NCBI GenBank assembly: GCA_030427735.1
Contig: JAUIBP010000005.1
Location: forward strand, 280,645-344,644
From: Bacteroidia bacterium
GTDB lineage: Bacteria > Bacteroidota > Bacteroidia > Flavobacteriales > Flavobacteriaceae
Direction: 5' to 3'
DNA length: 64,000 bases
Shown here: positions 38,750-47,245 of the stretch, piece by piece
Position numbering within the stretch: the stretch's first letter is position 1
How the letters are laid out: the number at the start of each line of letters is the position of its first letter
Translations under genes and position numbers: made by a program
Notes under the pieces: model-generated
Told to the model about the DNA's origin: nothing
The model's input: only the letters and a program-made list of their open reading frames with translations
Database searches by the model: none

Positions 38750-39286
38750 ATGAACATCAGAACATTTACAGCTATTGGCTTAGCCTTTTATATCTCTTTT
38801 ATGTTAACGTCGTGCGCTTCCATTCCTGAAAATGCCGAAGCAGTTTCCCCTTTCGATGCTAAAAAATATTTAGGCAAATGGTACGAAATCGCCCGTTTAG
38901 ATTTTAAATACGAAGAAAATTTAAACAATACCACTGCCCAATATAGTTTAAACTCGAATAACACATTAAAAGTAGTTAACCGCGGCTATAATTATAAAAC
39001 GGAAGCATGGGAAGAAGCCCAAGGCAAGGCAAAATTTGTTAAAAGCGATACCATTGGTATGCTGAAAGTATCTTTTTTCGGGCCGTTTTATTCTGGATAT
39101 AATATTATTGCATTAGACAAAGACTATAACTATGCATTAGTTGCCGGCAGAAACTTAGACTACTTATGGATTCTGTCTAGGAAACCAACACTACCAGAAT
39201 CTATAAAACAAGAGTTTTTAGCCAAAGCCAAAACAATTGGCTATAATACGGATGACTTGATATGGGTAGCGCATGATAAATCGTAA
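38750..39286 (+). CDS. blc: lipocalin family outer-membrane lipoprotein (Blc-like)
   Basis: A 178-residue lipoprotein (lipobox LTSC, Cys22). The lipocalin structural motifs are clear: KYLGKWYEIARLDFKYE (SCR1, G-x-W), then YNYALVAGRNLDYLWILSRKPTLP (SCR2/3 with the TDY-like segment and conserved Arg). Blc binds lysophospholipids and other lipids and may serve in envelope maintenance or stress. It is the first plus-strand gene after the locus, with no operon partner close by (124 bp to aqpZ). Confidence 0.93.
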   Translation: MNIRTFTAIGLAFYISFMLTSCASIPENAEAVSPFDAKKYLGKWYEIARLDFKYEENLNNTTAQYSLNSNNTLKVVNRGYNYKTEAWEEAQGKAKFVKSDTIGMLKVSFFGPFYSGYNIIALDKDYNYALVAGRNLDYLWILSRKPTLPESIKQEFLAKAKTIGYNTDDLIWVAHDKS

Positions 39287-39410
39287 CTAAACGCTACACA
39301 TTTTTTTTATTAAAACTTCTAATTTTTTCGCATATTTAACATCAGATAGTTGATAGTCGTCTTACTACAAGAATTACATCAACTACTATTAATTAATAAA
39401 CCCAACTTAT

Positions 39411-40097
39411 ATGAAAAAATTAGTAGCAGAATTTATAGGCACCATGTGGCTTGTATTAGGCGGTTGCGGAAGCGCAGTTTTAGCCGCTGGTTATCCAGAA
39501 TTAGGAATTGGTTTTGTAGGCGTATCTTTAGCCTTCGGACTTACAGTTTTAACAATGGCTTATGCCATCGGGCACATTTCGGGATGCCATTTAAACCCTG
39601 CCGTATCCATTGGTCTGGCCATTGGTGGCCGCTTTGACAAAAAAGAATTACTTCCATACATCGTCGCACAAGTGCTTGGCGGTATTTTAGGCGCTGCAAT
39701 TTTATATGGCATTGCATCTGGAAAAGCAGGTTTCGAGCTTGGCGGATTTGCCGCGAATGGTTATGGCGAACACTCGCCAGATAGTTACAACCTCACTGCC
39801 GCTTTAATTACCGAAGTAGTAATGACGTTTGCATTTTTAATTATTATTCTGGGAGCCACACATTCCAAAGCGCCAAAAGGGTTTGGCGGTTTAGCCATTG
39901 GTTTAGGGCTAACGCTAATTCACTTAATCAGTATACCTGTAACCAATACATCGGTAAACCCAGCACGTAGTACTAGTCAGGCGCTATTTGTTGGCGACTG
40001 GGCGTTAAGTCAGTTATGGTTATTTTGGGTAGCTCCTATTATAGGTGCAGCAATTGCTGGTTTGGTTTACAAATACCTTTCGCCAGAAACCACATAA
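39411..40097 (+). CDS. aqpZ: aquaporin Z (water channel)
   Basis: A 228-residue MIP-family channel with six helices and both NPA loops: [11 protein letters not shown] and [12 protein letters not shown]. The arginine after the second NPA and the absence of the Asp found in glycerol facilitators (NPARD) favour a water-selective AqpZ; the residue here is Ser. N-terminal [20 protein letters not shown] also fits AqpZ. Inner membrane. It ends in a strong terminator at 40124-40172, so it is probably monocistronic. Confidence 0.95.
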   Translation: MKKLVAEFIGTMWLVLGGCGSAVLAAGYPELGIGFVGVSLAFGLTVLTMAYAIGHISGCHLNPAVSIGLAIGGRFDKKELLPYIVAQVLGGILGAAILYGIASGKAGFELGGFAANGYGEHSPDSYNLTAALITEVVMTFAFLIIILGATHSKAPKGFGGLAIGLGLTLIHLISIPVTNTSVNPARSTSQALFVGDWALSQLWLFWVAPIIGAAIAGLVYKYLSPETT

Positions 40098-40123
40098 TAT
40101 TCCTTTTCAATTTATAATATATC

Positions 40124-40172
40124 ATCTACTTTTATACTGCATTTTGTAGTCTAAAAGTAGATTTTTATTTTT
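40124..40172 (+). terminator. aqpZ terminator
   Basis: Arms ATCTACTTTTA (40124-40134) and TAAAAGTAGAT (40152-40162) with further ACT/AGT pairing inside and a T-rich tail (TTTTATTTTT). It lies 27 bp after the aqpZ stop. Confidence 0.85.
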
Positions 40173-40221
40173 ATAACTCGTTTCTCCTTATATACAAGAT
40201 CGCATTAAAACAACAGTTGCC

Positions 40222-40767
40222 ATGGGTAAAAAAACAGATCATATCGCTCCGCATATCGTTAATTTTATAAATGAACAGCATATCTTTTTTGTGGGTACCG
40301 CTGCAGAACAAGGCCGAATAAATGTATCGCCAAAGGGCATGGATAGTTTTAGAGTCATTAATGAAAATAAAATTATTTGGTTGAATTTAACCGGAAGCGG
40401 CAACGAAACAGCAGCTCATTTATTACGAAACAACCGAATGACGATTATGTTTTGCGCTTTTGAAGGCAAACCACTTATTTTAAGATTATATGGCCATGCC
40501 GAAATTTTTCACCCGAGAGATGCCGAATTCAATACATACATATCGCATTTCCCTAAGCCTGTTGGTGCCAGACAAATTATAGAAATGAAAGTAGACTTGG
40601 TACAAACCTCTTGCGGTTTTGGCGTACCATTTATGGACTACAATTCCGAGCGCAGCATGCTAGACGATTGGGCTGAGCAAAAAGGCCCAGAGGGTATAGC
40701 ACAATATTGGTTAGATAAAAATTCGGAAAGCATTGATGGTTTTGAGACCAAAATCAACATAGAATAA
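40222..40767 (+). CDS. pyridoxamine 5'-phosphate oxidase-like flavin-binding protein
   Basis: A 181-residue split-barrel protein of the PNPOx-like superfamily: IFFVGTAAEQGRINVSPKGMD, IIWLNLTGSGNETAAHL and MTIMFCAFEGKPLILRLYGHAEI match the FMN-binding barrel. The true vitamin B6 oxidase signature is not seen, so it is better regarded as a general flavin- or F420-like-binding oxidoreductase of unknown substrate. The cytoplasmic product has no close operon partner (48 bp to the ABC gene). Confidence 0.85.
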   Translation: MGKKTDHIAPHIVNFINEQHIFFVGTAAEQGRINVSPKGMDSFRVINENKIIWLNLTGSGNETAAHLLRNNRMTIMFCAFEGKPLILRLYGHAEIFHPRDAEFNTYISHFPKPVGARQIIEMKVDLVQTSCGFGVPFMDYNSERSMLDDWAEQKGPEGIAQYWLDKNSESIDGFETKINIE

Positions 40768-40815
40768 CCACCGTTTATTGGCTTCATTTAAATCATACTT
40801 TAATTTGCATCCCCT

Positions 40816-42063
40816 ATGAATTCTCCCAAACATTTTGCCATACACAGTTCGGCTTATAGCAATATCGAACCTTTTTTAAAACGTCCTACCACAGAAAACC
40901 CAGTTCTTAACAAGGTGGTTCAAAATAAAAAAGGTGCCTATTTTTCTAATAAAACCTTAGATGATTTTATTAAAGAAGAGTTGCTTCACGACGATTTTAC
41001 GTTAACTTCAGCTACACATCGTCACCTTCTTAGCTTGTCTAGTGGAGAACGTAAAAAAGCTTTGCTAAATCATATTTTAAAAAGCAACCCTGATTTTTTA
41101 GTATTAGAAAATCCGTTTGATGCCTTAGATCGTGAAAGCGTTTCGCAGTTAAAACAACAACTAATAACTTTATCTAAAAGCATCAATATTATTCAAATAT
41201 TCAATCGCCAAGACGATATTTTACCGTTTACAACCTGTGTTTTAGAATTCGACAAGACGTTACAAACAACATCGATTTCAGAATATTTAAATCGCAAACT
41301 AAATCGCAATGTCATTTCGCTAACAGCATCAGACATTCCTGAACCAATAAAACCACAAAAAACAATACAATCGCCTTTAATACGTTTTAAAAACGTTACA
41401 GTAATGTATAGTGGACAAACTATTTTAAAGGATATTAACTGGGATATTAATCGTGGTGAATTTTGGGAACTAAACGGCGAAAACGGCTCTGGAAAATCGA
41501 CCTTAGTAACCATGATGATTGGAGACAACCCAAAAGGTTATGGCCAGAACCTGTACATTTTTGGCAAAAAAAGAGGCTCGGGAGAAACGGTTTGGGACAT
41601 CAAACAACACATCGGATATTTCACCCCCAGCATGATGGATCTTTTTAATGGTCATCACTCTGCAATTAACATGGTAATTTCTGGCTTAAAAGACAGTATT
41701 GGCCTGTATAAAGTCCCTAGCGATTTAGAAATCGATTTAGCGAAACAGTGGTTGCAACTTATTGATTTAGCAGATCTAAAAGACACTAATTATTATTATC
41801 TTACCGAAACTCAAAAACGCTTAATTTTAATCTGCAGAGCCATGATTAAGCATCCGCCATTACTTATTTTAGATGAACCCACTGTAGGACTAGACGATTA
41901 TGGCGCTTCGGTTTTTATTAGTCTTGTTAACCAAATTGCCCAAAACACCAATACTGCAATACTTTATGTTTCGCACCGGCAGGAGCCCGAACTAGCACCG
42001 TCGCACACCTATGTATTAAAGAAAACGGAACACGGCTCGTTAGGAAATGTGTTAAAATCTTAA
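40816..42063 (+). CDS. double ABC ATPase with complementary half-sites (PhrA/ModF-like)
   Basis: A 415-residue soluble ATPase with no membrane part. The first ABC domain (about 1-165) has a signature LSSGE (74-78) and Walker B DFLVLE (93-98) but no Walker A. The second (about 185-415) has Walker A GENGSGKST (221-229) and Walker B LLILDE (349-354), while its signature is degenerate (YLTETQKR, 328-335). In an ABC dimer each ATP site uses Walker A from one domain and the signature from the other, so only one composite site would work. It resembles ModF/PhrA proteins by layout. Function is unknown. Confidence 0.85.
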   Translation: MNSPKHFAIHSSAYSNIEPFLKRPTTENPVLNKVVQNKKGAYFSNKTLDDFIKEELLHDDFTLTSATHRHLLSLSSGERKKALLNHILKSNPDFLVLENPFDALDRESVSQLKQQLITLSKSINIIQIFNRQDDILPFTTCVLEFDKTLQTTSISEYLNRKLNRNVISLTASDIPEPIKPQKTIQSPLIRFKNVTVMYSGQTILKDINWDINRGEFWELNGENGSGKSTLVTMMIGDNPKGYGQNLYIFGKKRGSGETVWDIKQHIGYFTPSMMDLFNGHHSAINMVISGLKDSIGLYKVPSDLEIDLAKQWLQLIDLADLKDTNYYYLTETQKRLILICRAMIKHPPLLILDEPTVGLDDYGASVFISLVNQIAQNTNTAILYVSHRQEPELAPSHTYVLKKTEHGSLGNVLKS

Positions 42064-42118
42064 CGTTTAGAAAGCATAAATCTCATTTTATTTTTTCGGT
42101 GTTATGTTAAAAAATGCG

Positions 42119-42166
42119 TACCTTTGTAGCACAATAAAAACACCATTCTTAACGGTATTTTATTGT
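42119..42166 (+). promoter_or_regulatory. -7 box and leader hairpin upstream of the small membrane protein
   Basis: TACCTTTG (42119-42126) fits TAnnTTTG; no clear -33 TTG is seen. Arms ACAATAAAA (42131-42139) and TTTTATTGT (42158-42166) with an inner ACC/GGT pair would form a hairpin at the 5' end of the leader, 24 bp before the ATG at 42190. Confidence 0.45.
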
Positions 42167-42189
42167 TTATTTTCATAAAAATTACAGAC

Positions 42190-42393
42190 ATGAAATTATT
42201 ACTTATCACTTTAGTTTTATTAGGATTAGGTATTGCAGGCATTGCTATTAAAATTTGGGCAAAAAAAGACGGCAAGTTTGCAGGCACATGTGCGAGCCAG
42301 AACCCTATGTTAAACCAAAGTGGCGAAGCTTGTGGTTTTTGCGGCAAAACACCAGACCAATATAAAGATTGTAGCGAACCTCAACACTCTTAA
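42190..42393 (+). CDS. small cysteine-rich single-span membrane protein
   Basis: A 67-residue protein from the ATG at 42190; the frame is open from 42163, but this start gives a clean N-terminal helix (MKLLLITLVLLGLGIAGIAIKIWA split by position: residues 1-22). The soluble part has four Cys in GTCASQNP, GEACGFCGK and KDCSEP, suggestive of a metal or cluster site. I know similar short proteins in Flavobacteriia annotated as membrane or secreted protein; function is unknown. It starts a run with the glycosyltransferase gene 8 bp downstream. Confidence 0.75.
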   Translation: MKLLLITLVLLGLGIAGIAIKIWAKKDGKFAGTCASQNPMLNQSGEACGFCGKTPDQYKDCSEPQHS

Positions 42394-42401
42394 GCCCTTT
42401 C

Positions 42402-43514
42402 ATGATTGCACTCGACATTATTTTCTACAGTTTTGTAGCAATTGTCTTTATTCAGTTATTTTATTATTTAGGAATTCTTAGAGTTTTTGCTTTTCTACAT
42501 CCGCAGAAAAAAGAAACGAACAACATACCCGTGTCGGTAATTGTTTGCGCCAAAAATGAAGCCGAAAACCTAAATAACTTTTTACCTTCAATATTAAATC
42601 AAAACTACCCAACTTTCGAAGTTGTACTTATTAACGATGCATCGCACGATAACACATTGGAAGTTATTGAAGCTTTTGCAGAACAGCATGCCAACATTAA
42701 AGTTGTAAACGTAAAAAACACCGAAGCTTTTTGGGCCAACAAAAAATATGCCCTAACCTTAGGTATTAAAGCATCAAAATACAGCCATTTACTATTTACA
42801 GATGCCGATTGCGAACCTGTATCTAACAACTGGCTTTCAGAAATGACCTCACATTTCAGTAACGATTCGCAAATTGTTTTGGGGTATGGTGCCTACACAA
42901 AAATAAAGAACTCGTTTTTAAACAAACTTATCCGGTTCGAAACCGTGCTTACAGCTGCGCAATATTTTTCATACGCCAAATTAGGCCTTCCTTACATGGG
43001 TGTTGGCAGGAATTTAGCGTACACTAAACCTTTATTTTTTGAAGGCAATGGCTATATAAGTCACATGAATGTACGTTCTGGAGACGACGATTTGTTTGTA
43101 AACCAAATGGCTACTTCTAAAAACACGGCCATTTGCTTTTCGCCAGAAAGTTTTACAACATCTGTTCCAAAAACAACTTATGGAGCATGGCTAAAACAAA
43201 AGCGCAGACATGTTACAACAGCATCGCATTACAAATCTAGCCATAAATTTATGTTGGGTTTATTTTACGCCTCGCAATTGGCATTTTGGATTTTTATAAT
43301 TCCGCTTCTCATCTTCTTACACCAATGGCTATTTGTAACCACTTTGGTACTATTACGAATAATTTGTCAGTGGATCGTTTTAGGCAAGACCTCTAAAAAA
43401 TTAAACGAAACCGACATTATTTACTTCATTCCTTTATTAGAACTCTTTTTAATTGCGTTTCAATTAACTATATTTATATCTAATTCAATTTCAAAACCCG
43501 ATTCTTGGAAATAG
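42402..43514 (+). CDS. family 2 glycosyltransferase, membrane-bound
   Basis: A 370-residue GT2 enzyme. An N-terminal transmembrane helix (about 5-27) is followed by the GT-A domain with SVIVCAKNEAENL, FEVVLINDASHDNTLEV, LFTDADCEP (the DxD-like metal site) and a GDDDLFV/KQKRRHV acceptor-side region, then two or three C-terminal helices. The GDDD and QxxRR-like KRRHV motifs are shared with processive or polyprenol-linked GT2 enzymes. Donor and acceptor are unknown. Its 3' end overlaps the sigma-factor start by 10 bp. Confidence 0.88.
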   Translation: MIALDIIFYSFVAIVFIQLFYYLGILRVFAFLHPQKKETNNIPVSVIVCAKNEAENLNNFLPSILNQNYPTFEVVLINDASHDNTLEVIEAFAEQHANIKVVNVKNTEAFWANKKYALTLGIKASKYSHLLFTDADCEPVSNNWLSEMTSHFSNDSQIVLGYGAYTKIKNSFLNKLIRFETVLTAAQYFSYAKLGLPYMGVGRNLAYTKPLFFEGNGYISHMNVRSGDDDLFVNQMATSKNTAICFSPESFTTSVPKTTYGAWLKQKRRHVTTASHYKSSHKFMLGLFYASQLAFWIFIIPLLIFLHQWLFVTTLVLLRIICQWIVLGKTSKKLNETDIIYFIPLLELFLIAFQLTIFISNSISKPDSWK

Positions 43515-44053
43515 AAGAAGCCATTGACAAAGCAAAAAAAAACGACCAAAAAGCGTTTAATTTTTTGTTAGATACCTACTGGGAAGACGTGTACGGTTTT
43601 CAACTAAAACGTATTGGCAACGAAAATGATGCCGAAGACGTTACGATACAAACCTTTTCGAAAGCCTTCGATAAAATACACACATACAATAGCGATTATG
43701 TATTTAAAACATGGCTAATTACGATTTCTAAAAATCTACACATCGACTTACTTCGGAAAGAAAAAACAGCATTCTCGCAACGCATTCTTAGCGATGATAG
43801 CGATACGATTAATCAGATTTTAGACGAATCGCCATCTCCCGAAGATAAAATCATAACCGATCAAAACTTAGCCAAATTACTTCGGGACATTAAAAAACTT
43901 AAGCCCCATTACCAAGAAGTCATTAATTTGCGCTACTTTCAAGAATTATCGTATAAAGAAATTTCGGAAGAACTTAAAGAACCCATAAACAACGTTAAGG
44001 TGAAACTATTACGAGCCAAAAAATTACTATCGGCCATCATTCAAAATGAATAA
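43505..44053 (+). CDS. ECF-type RNA polymerase sigma factor
   Basis: A 182-residue sigma-70 family factor with region 2 (AFNFLLDTYWEDVYGFQL, NDAEDVTIQTFSKAFDKI, FKTWLITISKNLHIDLLR) and region 4 (LKPHYQEVINLRYFQELSYKEI split by eye, with NNVKVKLLRAKKLL). The start is TTG at 43505, inside the end of the glycosyltransferase gene; no ATG is available nearby. It ends overlapping the Nramp-like gene start by 8 bp. No anti-sigma gene is adjacent, unlike typical ECF pairs. Confidence 0.88.
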   Translation: MEIEEAIDKAKKNDQKAFNFLLDTYWEDVYGFQLKRIGNENDAEDVTIQTFSKAFDKIHTYNSDYVFKTWLITISKNLHIDLLRKEKTAFSQRILSDDSDTINQILDESPSPEDKIITDQNLAKLLRDIKKLKPHYQEVINLRYFQELSYKEISEELKEPINNVKVKLLRAKKLLSAIIQNE

Positions 44054-45263
44054 TGGAATTAAAAAGCTTGGCCCTGGTTTATTATTTGCTGGAGCCGCAA
44101 TAGGCGTTTCGCATTTAGTACAATCTACCAGAGCTGGCGCCGATTTTGGTTTAGGCTTAATTTGGGCCTTAGTTTGTGTTCACATTTTTAAATATCCGTT
44201 TTTTCAATTTGGCCCGCGTTACGCAGCAGCAACAGGCGAAAGTCTTTTAGAAGGCTATAAAAAACTAGGAAAAGGAGTGCTTGCCGTATATTTTACAATC
44301 ACTTTAGCCACAATGTTTACCATACAAACAGCCGTAACTATAGTAACGGCCGGCATTGCTTCGGCACTTTTTAAAGATTTTCTTCCTTTACAATATTGGA
44401 CCGTTATTATTTTATGCGTCTGTTTTTTAATACTGATTATTGGCAAATACAAAGTGCTAGACCAATTAATGAAACTTATTATTATAACGTTAAGCATAAG
44501 CACCGTAATTGCCGTTGTGATGGCATACCCCAAAACGGAAACCTACCAGTTAAATTGGCAACAATTAGTGCCAGAAACCACAACACAAATTGCCTTTTTA
44601 ATTGCATTTATGGGCTGGATGCCCGCGCCTTTAGACATATCCATCTGGCATTCGCTATGGACCATCGAGAAAGCAAAATCCAAAACCAAGTTAACACCTA
44701 AGTCGGCGCTTTTCGATTTTAACATTGGTTTTTTCACCACTATATTTCTAGGTTTGGGATTTATGTTTTTAGGGTATTTTGTAATGTTTAACACTGGCGA
44801 AAGTTTTAGCGATTCGGCGAGTGTCTTTGCTAATCAACTCATAACCATGTACACCACACATTTAGGGCAGTGGGCGTTCGTCCTTATAGGGTTGGCTGCA
44901 TTAACCACCATGTTTAGCACAACACTTACCACCTTAGATGCCTCGCCAAGATCTATGGCAGAAAGCGCTAAATTATTGTTCGGTAAATCCCACAAACACG
45001 GCTACCTGATTTGGATGTTTATTTTAGCACTTGGGACCGTAATTATTTTTTTCTTTTTAGCTTCAGAAATGGGTTTACTCATTAAAACAGCTACTATACT
45101 TTCGTTTTTAACAGCACCTTTCTATGCCATTTCAAATTACGTTTTAATCTCTAGTAAGCACACACCTAAAGGCTGGAGACCATCTAAACCACTACATGTT
45201 TTAAGCTGGTTAGGCATTCTGTTTTTAATAGGTTTTAGCATCTGGTATCTTAGCGTGCTTTAG
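44046..45263 (+). CDS. Nramp-related transporter lacking the canonical metal-binding motif
   Basis: A 405-residue inner-membrane protein with about 11 helices and clear Nramp-family overall features (GPGLLFAGAAIG at helix 1, PFFQFGPRYAAATGESLLEGY after helix 2, GWMPAPLDISIWHS at helix 6). The helix 1 DPGN metal-binding motif is replaced by GVSH. Nramp-like proteins without the canonical residues have been described as a separate clade; whether this one carries a metal is unknown. It overlaps the sigma-factor gene, so it is probably expressed with it. Confidence 0.85.
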   Translation: MNNGIKKLGPGLLFAGAAIGVSHLVQSTRAGADFGLGLIWALVCVHIFKYPFFQFGPRYAAATGESLLEGYKKLGKGVLAVYFTITLATMFTIQTAVTIVTAGIASALFKDFLPLQYWTVIILCVCFLILIIGKYKVLDQLMKLIIITLSISTVIAVVMAYPKTETYQLNWQQLVPETTTQIAFLIAFMGWMPAPLDISIWHSLWTIEKAKSKTKLTPKSALFDFNIGFFTTIFLGLGFMFLGYFVMFNTGESFSDSASVFANQLITMYTTHLGQWAFVLIGLAALTTMFSTTLTTLDASPRSMAESAKLLFGKSHKHGYLIWMFILALGTVIIFFFLASEMGLLIKTATILSFLTAPFYAISNYVLISSKHTPKGWRPSKPLHVLSWLGILFLIGFSIWYLSVL

Positions 45264-45265
45264 TA

Positions 45266-45294
45266 TTGTTTTAATTTTATACTTCGTATCTTTG
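45266..45294 (+). promoter_or_regulatory. lipA promoter
   Basis: TTG (45266-45268), an 18-bp spacer and TATCTTTG (45287-45294), a full match to the Bacteroidota -33/-7 consensus. It overlaps the last codons of the Nramp-like gene ending at 45263 and ends 22 bp before the lipA ATG. Confidence 0.75.
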
Positions 45295-45315
45295 TAGACT
45301 GAAAAATGTAAATTC

Positions 45316-46194
45316 ATGAATACAGATACAGTTTCCAATATATTACCAGAACGCCAACCTAAACCCAAATGGCTACGTGTAAAACTGCCTACTGGAAAAA
45401 AATACACAGAGCTTAGAGGTCTTGTAGACAAGTACAGTTTAAACACCATTTGCACCTCTGGAAGTTGCCCGAATATGGGAGAATGCTGGGGAGAAGGCAC
45501 TGCAACGTTTATGATTCTAGGAAACATTTGTACACGTTCCTGCGGATTTTGCGGTGTAAAAACTGGAAGACCTGAAACTGTAGATTGGGACGAACCCGAA
45601 AAAGTAGCACGTTCAATTAAAATCATGAAAATTAAACATGCTGTTTTAACTAGTGTAGACCGAGATGATTTAAAAGATATGGGAAGCATTATGTGGGCCG
45701 AAACCGTAAAGGCCGTTAGACGCATGAATCCCGAGACTACATTGGAAACTTTAATTCCAGATTTCCAAGGTATAGAGCATCATTTAGATCGTATTATTGA
45801 AGTCGCACCAGAAGTCGTATCGCACAACATTGAAACCGTGCGCCGATTAACACGCGAAGTTCGTATACAAGCTAAATACGACCGTAGCATGGCTGTTTTA
45901 AAGTACTTAAAATCTCAGGGACAACGTCGCACCAAATCTGGTATTATGCTCGGATTAGGTGAAACACGCGAAGAGGTTATAGAAACACTTCATGATTTAA
46001 GAGCTAACGACGTAGATGTGGTTACTATTGGCCAATATTTACAACCTAGTAAAAAACATTTACCGGTTAAACAATTTATTACGCCAGATCAATTTCAGGA
46101 ATACGAAAAAATAGGCTTAGACTTAGGGTTTAGACATGTAGAAAGTAGTGCTCTAGTACGATCGTCTTACAAAGCCCAAAAACACATTAATTAA
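45316..46194 (+). CDS. lipA: lipoyl synthase (radical SAM)
   Basis: A 292-residue LipA. Both iron-sulfur cluster motifs are present: auxiliary cluster CxxxxCxxxxxC (Cys46, Cys51, Cys57 in [12 protein letters not shown]) and radical SAM CxxxCxxC (Cys72, Cys76, Cys79 in CTRSCGFC). C-terminal [10 protein letters not shown] includes the family's RSSY serine. It inserts two sulfur atoms into octanoyl groups of lipoyl-dependent enzymes such as pyruvate dehydrogenase. The gap gene begins 2 bp later, so both are likely one transcript from the promoter at 45266-45294. Confidence 0.97.
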   Translation: MNTDTVSNILPERQPKPKWLRVKLPTGKKYTELRGLVDKYSLNTICTSGSCPNMGECWGEGTATFMILGNICTRSCGFCGVKTGRPETVDWDEPEKVARSIKIMKIKHAVLTSVDRDDLKDMGSIMWAETVKAVRRMNPETTLETLIPDFQGIEHHLDRIIEVAPEVVSHNIETVRRLTREVRIQAKYDRSMAVLKYLKSQGQRRTKSGIMLGLGETREEVIETLHDLRANDVDVVTIGQYLQPSKKHLPVKQFITPDQFQEYEKIGLDLGFRHVESSALVRSSYKAQKHIN

Positions 46195-46195
46195 C

Positions 46196-47194
46196 ATGAT
46201 TAATGTTGCCATTAATGGGTTTGGCCGCATAGGCAGACGTGTCTTTAGATTACTACAGCACCACCCCAATATTAATGTTGTTGCCATAAACGATTTGGCA
46301 GATGCCAAAACATTAAGTCATTTACTGAAATACGATAGTATTCACGGGGTATTACAAGATACGGTTTCGCATACGACATCTGGTATTATTGTAAACCACA
46401 CGACCGTTCCTTTATTAAGCCATAATCACCCAAAGGATTGCAATTGGCATCCTTATAATGTTGATTTTGTGATTGAGTCTACCGGTAAATTTAAATCTAC
46501 CGAACAACTTCAACACCATATAAACAACGGTGCTAAACGTGTTATTTTAAGCGTACCACCATCAGACGACATTATCAAAACCATCGTTTTGGGTGTTAAC
46601 GATTACCTTATAGATGGTGAGGAAACCATCATATCCAATGCATCCTGTACCACAAATAATGCCGCACCTATGGTAGACATTATAAACAGGGAATTTGGCA
46701 TAGATCAAGCTTACATTACCACCATTCATTCGTATACAACAGACCAAAGTTTACACGATCAGCCGCATCCTGACTTAAGGCGCGCGCGCGCCGCAGGGCA
46801 ATCTATTGTACCTACAACTACGGGAGCAGCCAAAGCGCTTACTAAAATTTTCCCGAAATTATCGCATGCTATTGGTGGATGTGGTATTCGCGTTCCTGTA
46901 CCTAATGGCTCGTTAACAGACATTACTTTTAACGTTAAAAAAGAAGTCTCTATAGACACCGTTAATGAAGCTTTTAAAACTGCAGCATCAACCCGACTTA
47001 AAGGTATTTTGGAATATACCGAAGATCCCATTGTTTCAATAGATATTGTTGGTAATTCGCACTCGTGTATTTTTGATTCGCAAATGACATCGGTTATTGG
47101 TAATATGGTAAAAATTATTGGGTGGTACGATAATGAAACTGGTTATTCATCTAGAATAATTGATTTAATATGTAAATTATCGGAAAAAATATAA
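46196..47194 (+). CDS. gap: glyceraldehyde-3-phosphate dehydrogenase
   Basis: A 332-residue GAPDH with the catalytic NASCTTN (Cys151) and partner His178 in TTIHSYTTDQ. The N-terminal GFGRIGR Rossmann loop and Asp33 in INDLAD point to NAD rather than NADP. It converts glyceraldehyde-3-phosphate to 1,3-bisphosphoglycerate in glycolysis. It is co-transcribed with lipA (2-bp gap). A GC-rich alternating stretch at 46780-46791 encodes the conserved RRARA region. Another gap copy elsewhere in the genome is possible but not visible here. Confidence 0.95.
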   Translation: MINVAINGFGRIGRRVFRLLQHHPNINVVAINDLADAKTLSHLLKYDSIHGVLQDTVSHTTSGIIVNHTTVPLLSHNHPKDCNWHPYNVDFVIESTGKFKSTEQLQHHINNGAKRVILSVPPSDDIIKTIVLGVNDYLIDGEETIISNASCTTNNAAPMVDIINREFGIDQAYITTIHSYTTDQSLHDQPHPDLRRARAAGQSIVPTTTGAAKALTKIFPKLSHAIGGCGIRVPVPNGSLTDITFNVKKEVSIDTVNEAFKTAASTRLKGILEYTEDPIVSIDIVGNSHSCIFDSQMTSVIGNMVKIIGWYDNETGYSSRIIDLICKLSEKI

Positions 47195-47220
47195 CTTTTA
47201 TCGAGTAAAAAGTTATATTT
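47187..47220 (+). terminator. AT-rich hairpin at the gap stop codon
   Basis: Perfect 13-bp arms AAATATAACTTTT (47187-47199) and AAAAGTTATATTT (47208-47220) overlap the stop codon of gap. The stem is AT-rich and lacks a long T-run afterwards, so termination may be partial; the right part could also hold the -7 region of the next gene. Confidence 0.5.
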
Positions 47221-47245
47221 ACAGGCGTAAGTCAACCAAATCAAC

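Noticed and set aside
45225..45725. 166-residue minus-strand open frame over lipA
   Set aside because: Antisense to conserved lipA motifs and overlapping its promoter; no recognisable protein features.
46780..46791. Alternating GC stretch (six GC units) in an AT-rich genome, a possible Z-DNA site
   Set aside because: It encodes the conserved Arg-Ala-Arg-Ala part of GAPDH, so protein constraint explains it.
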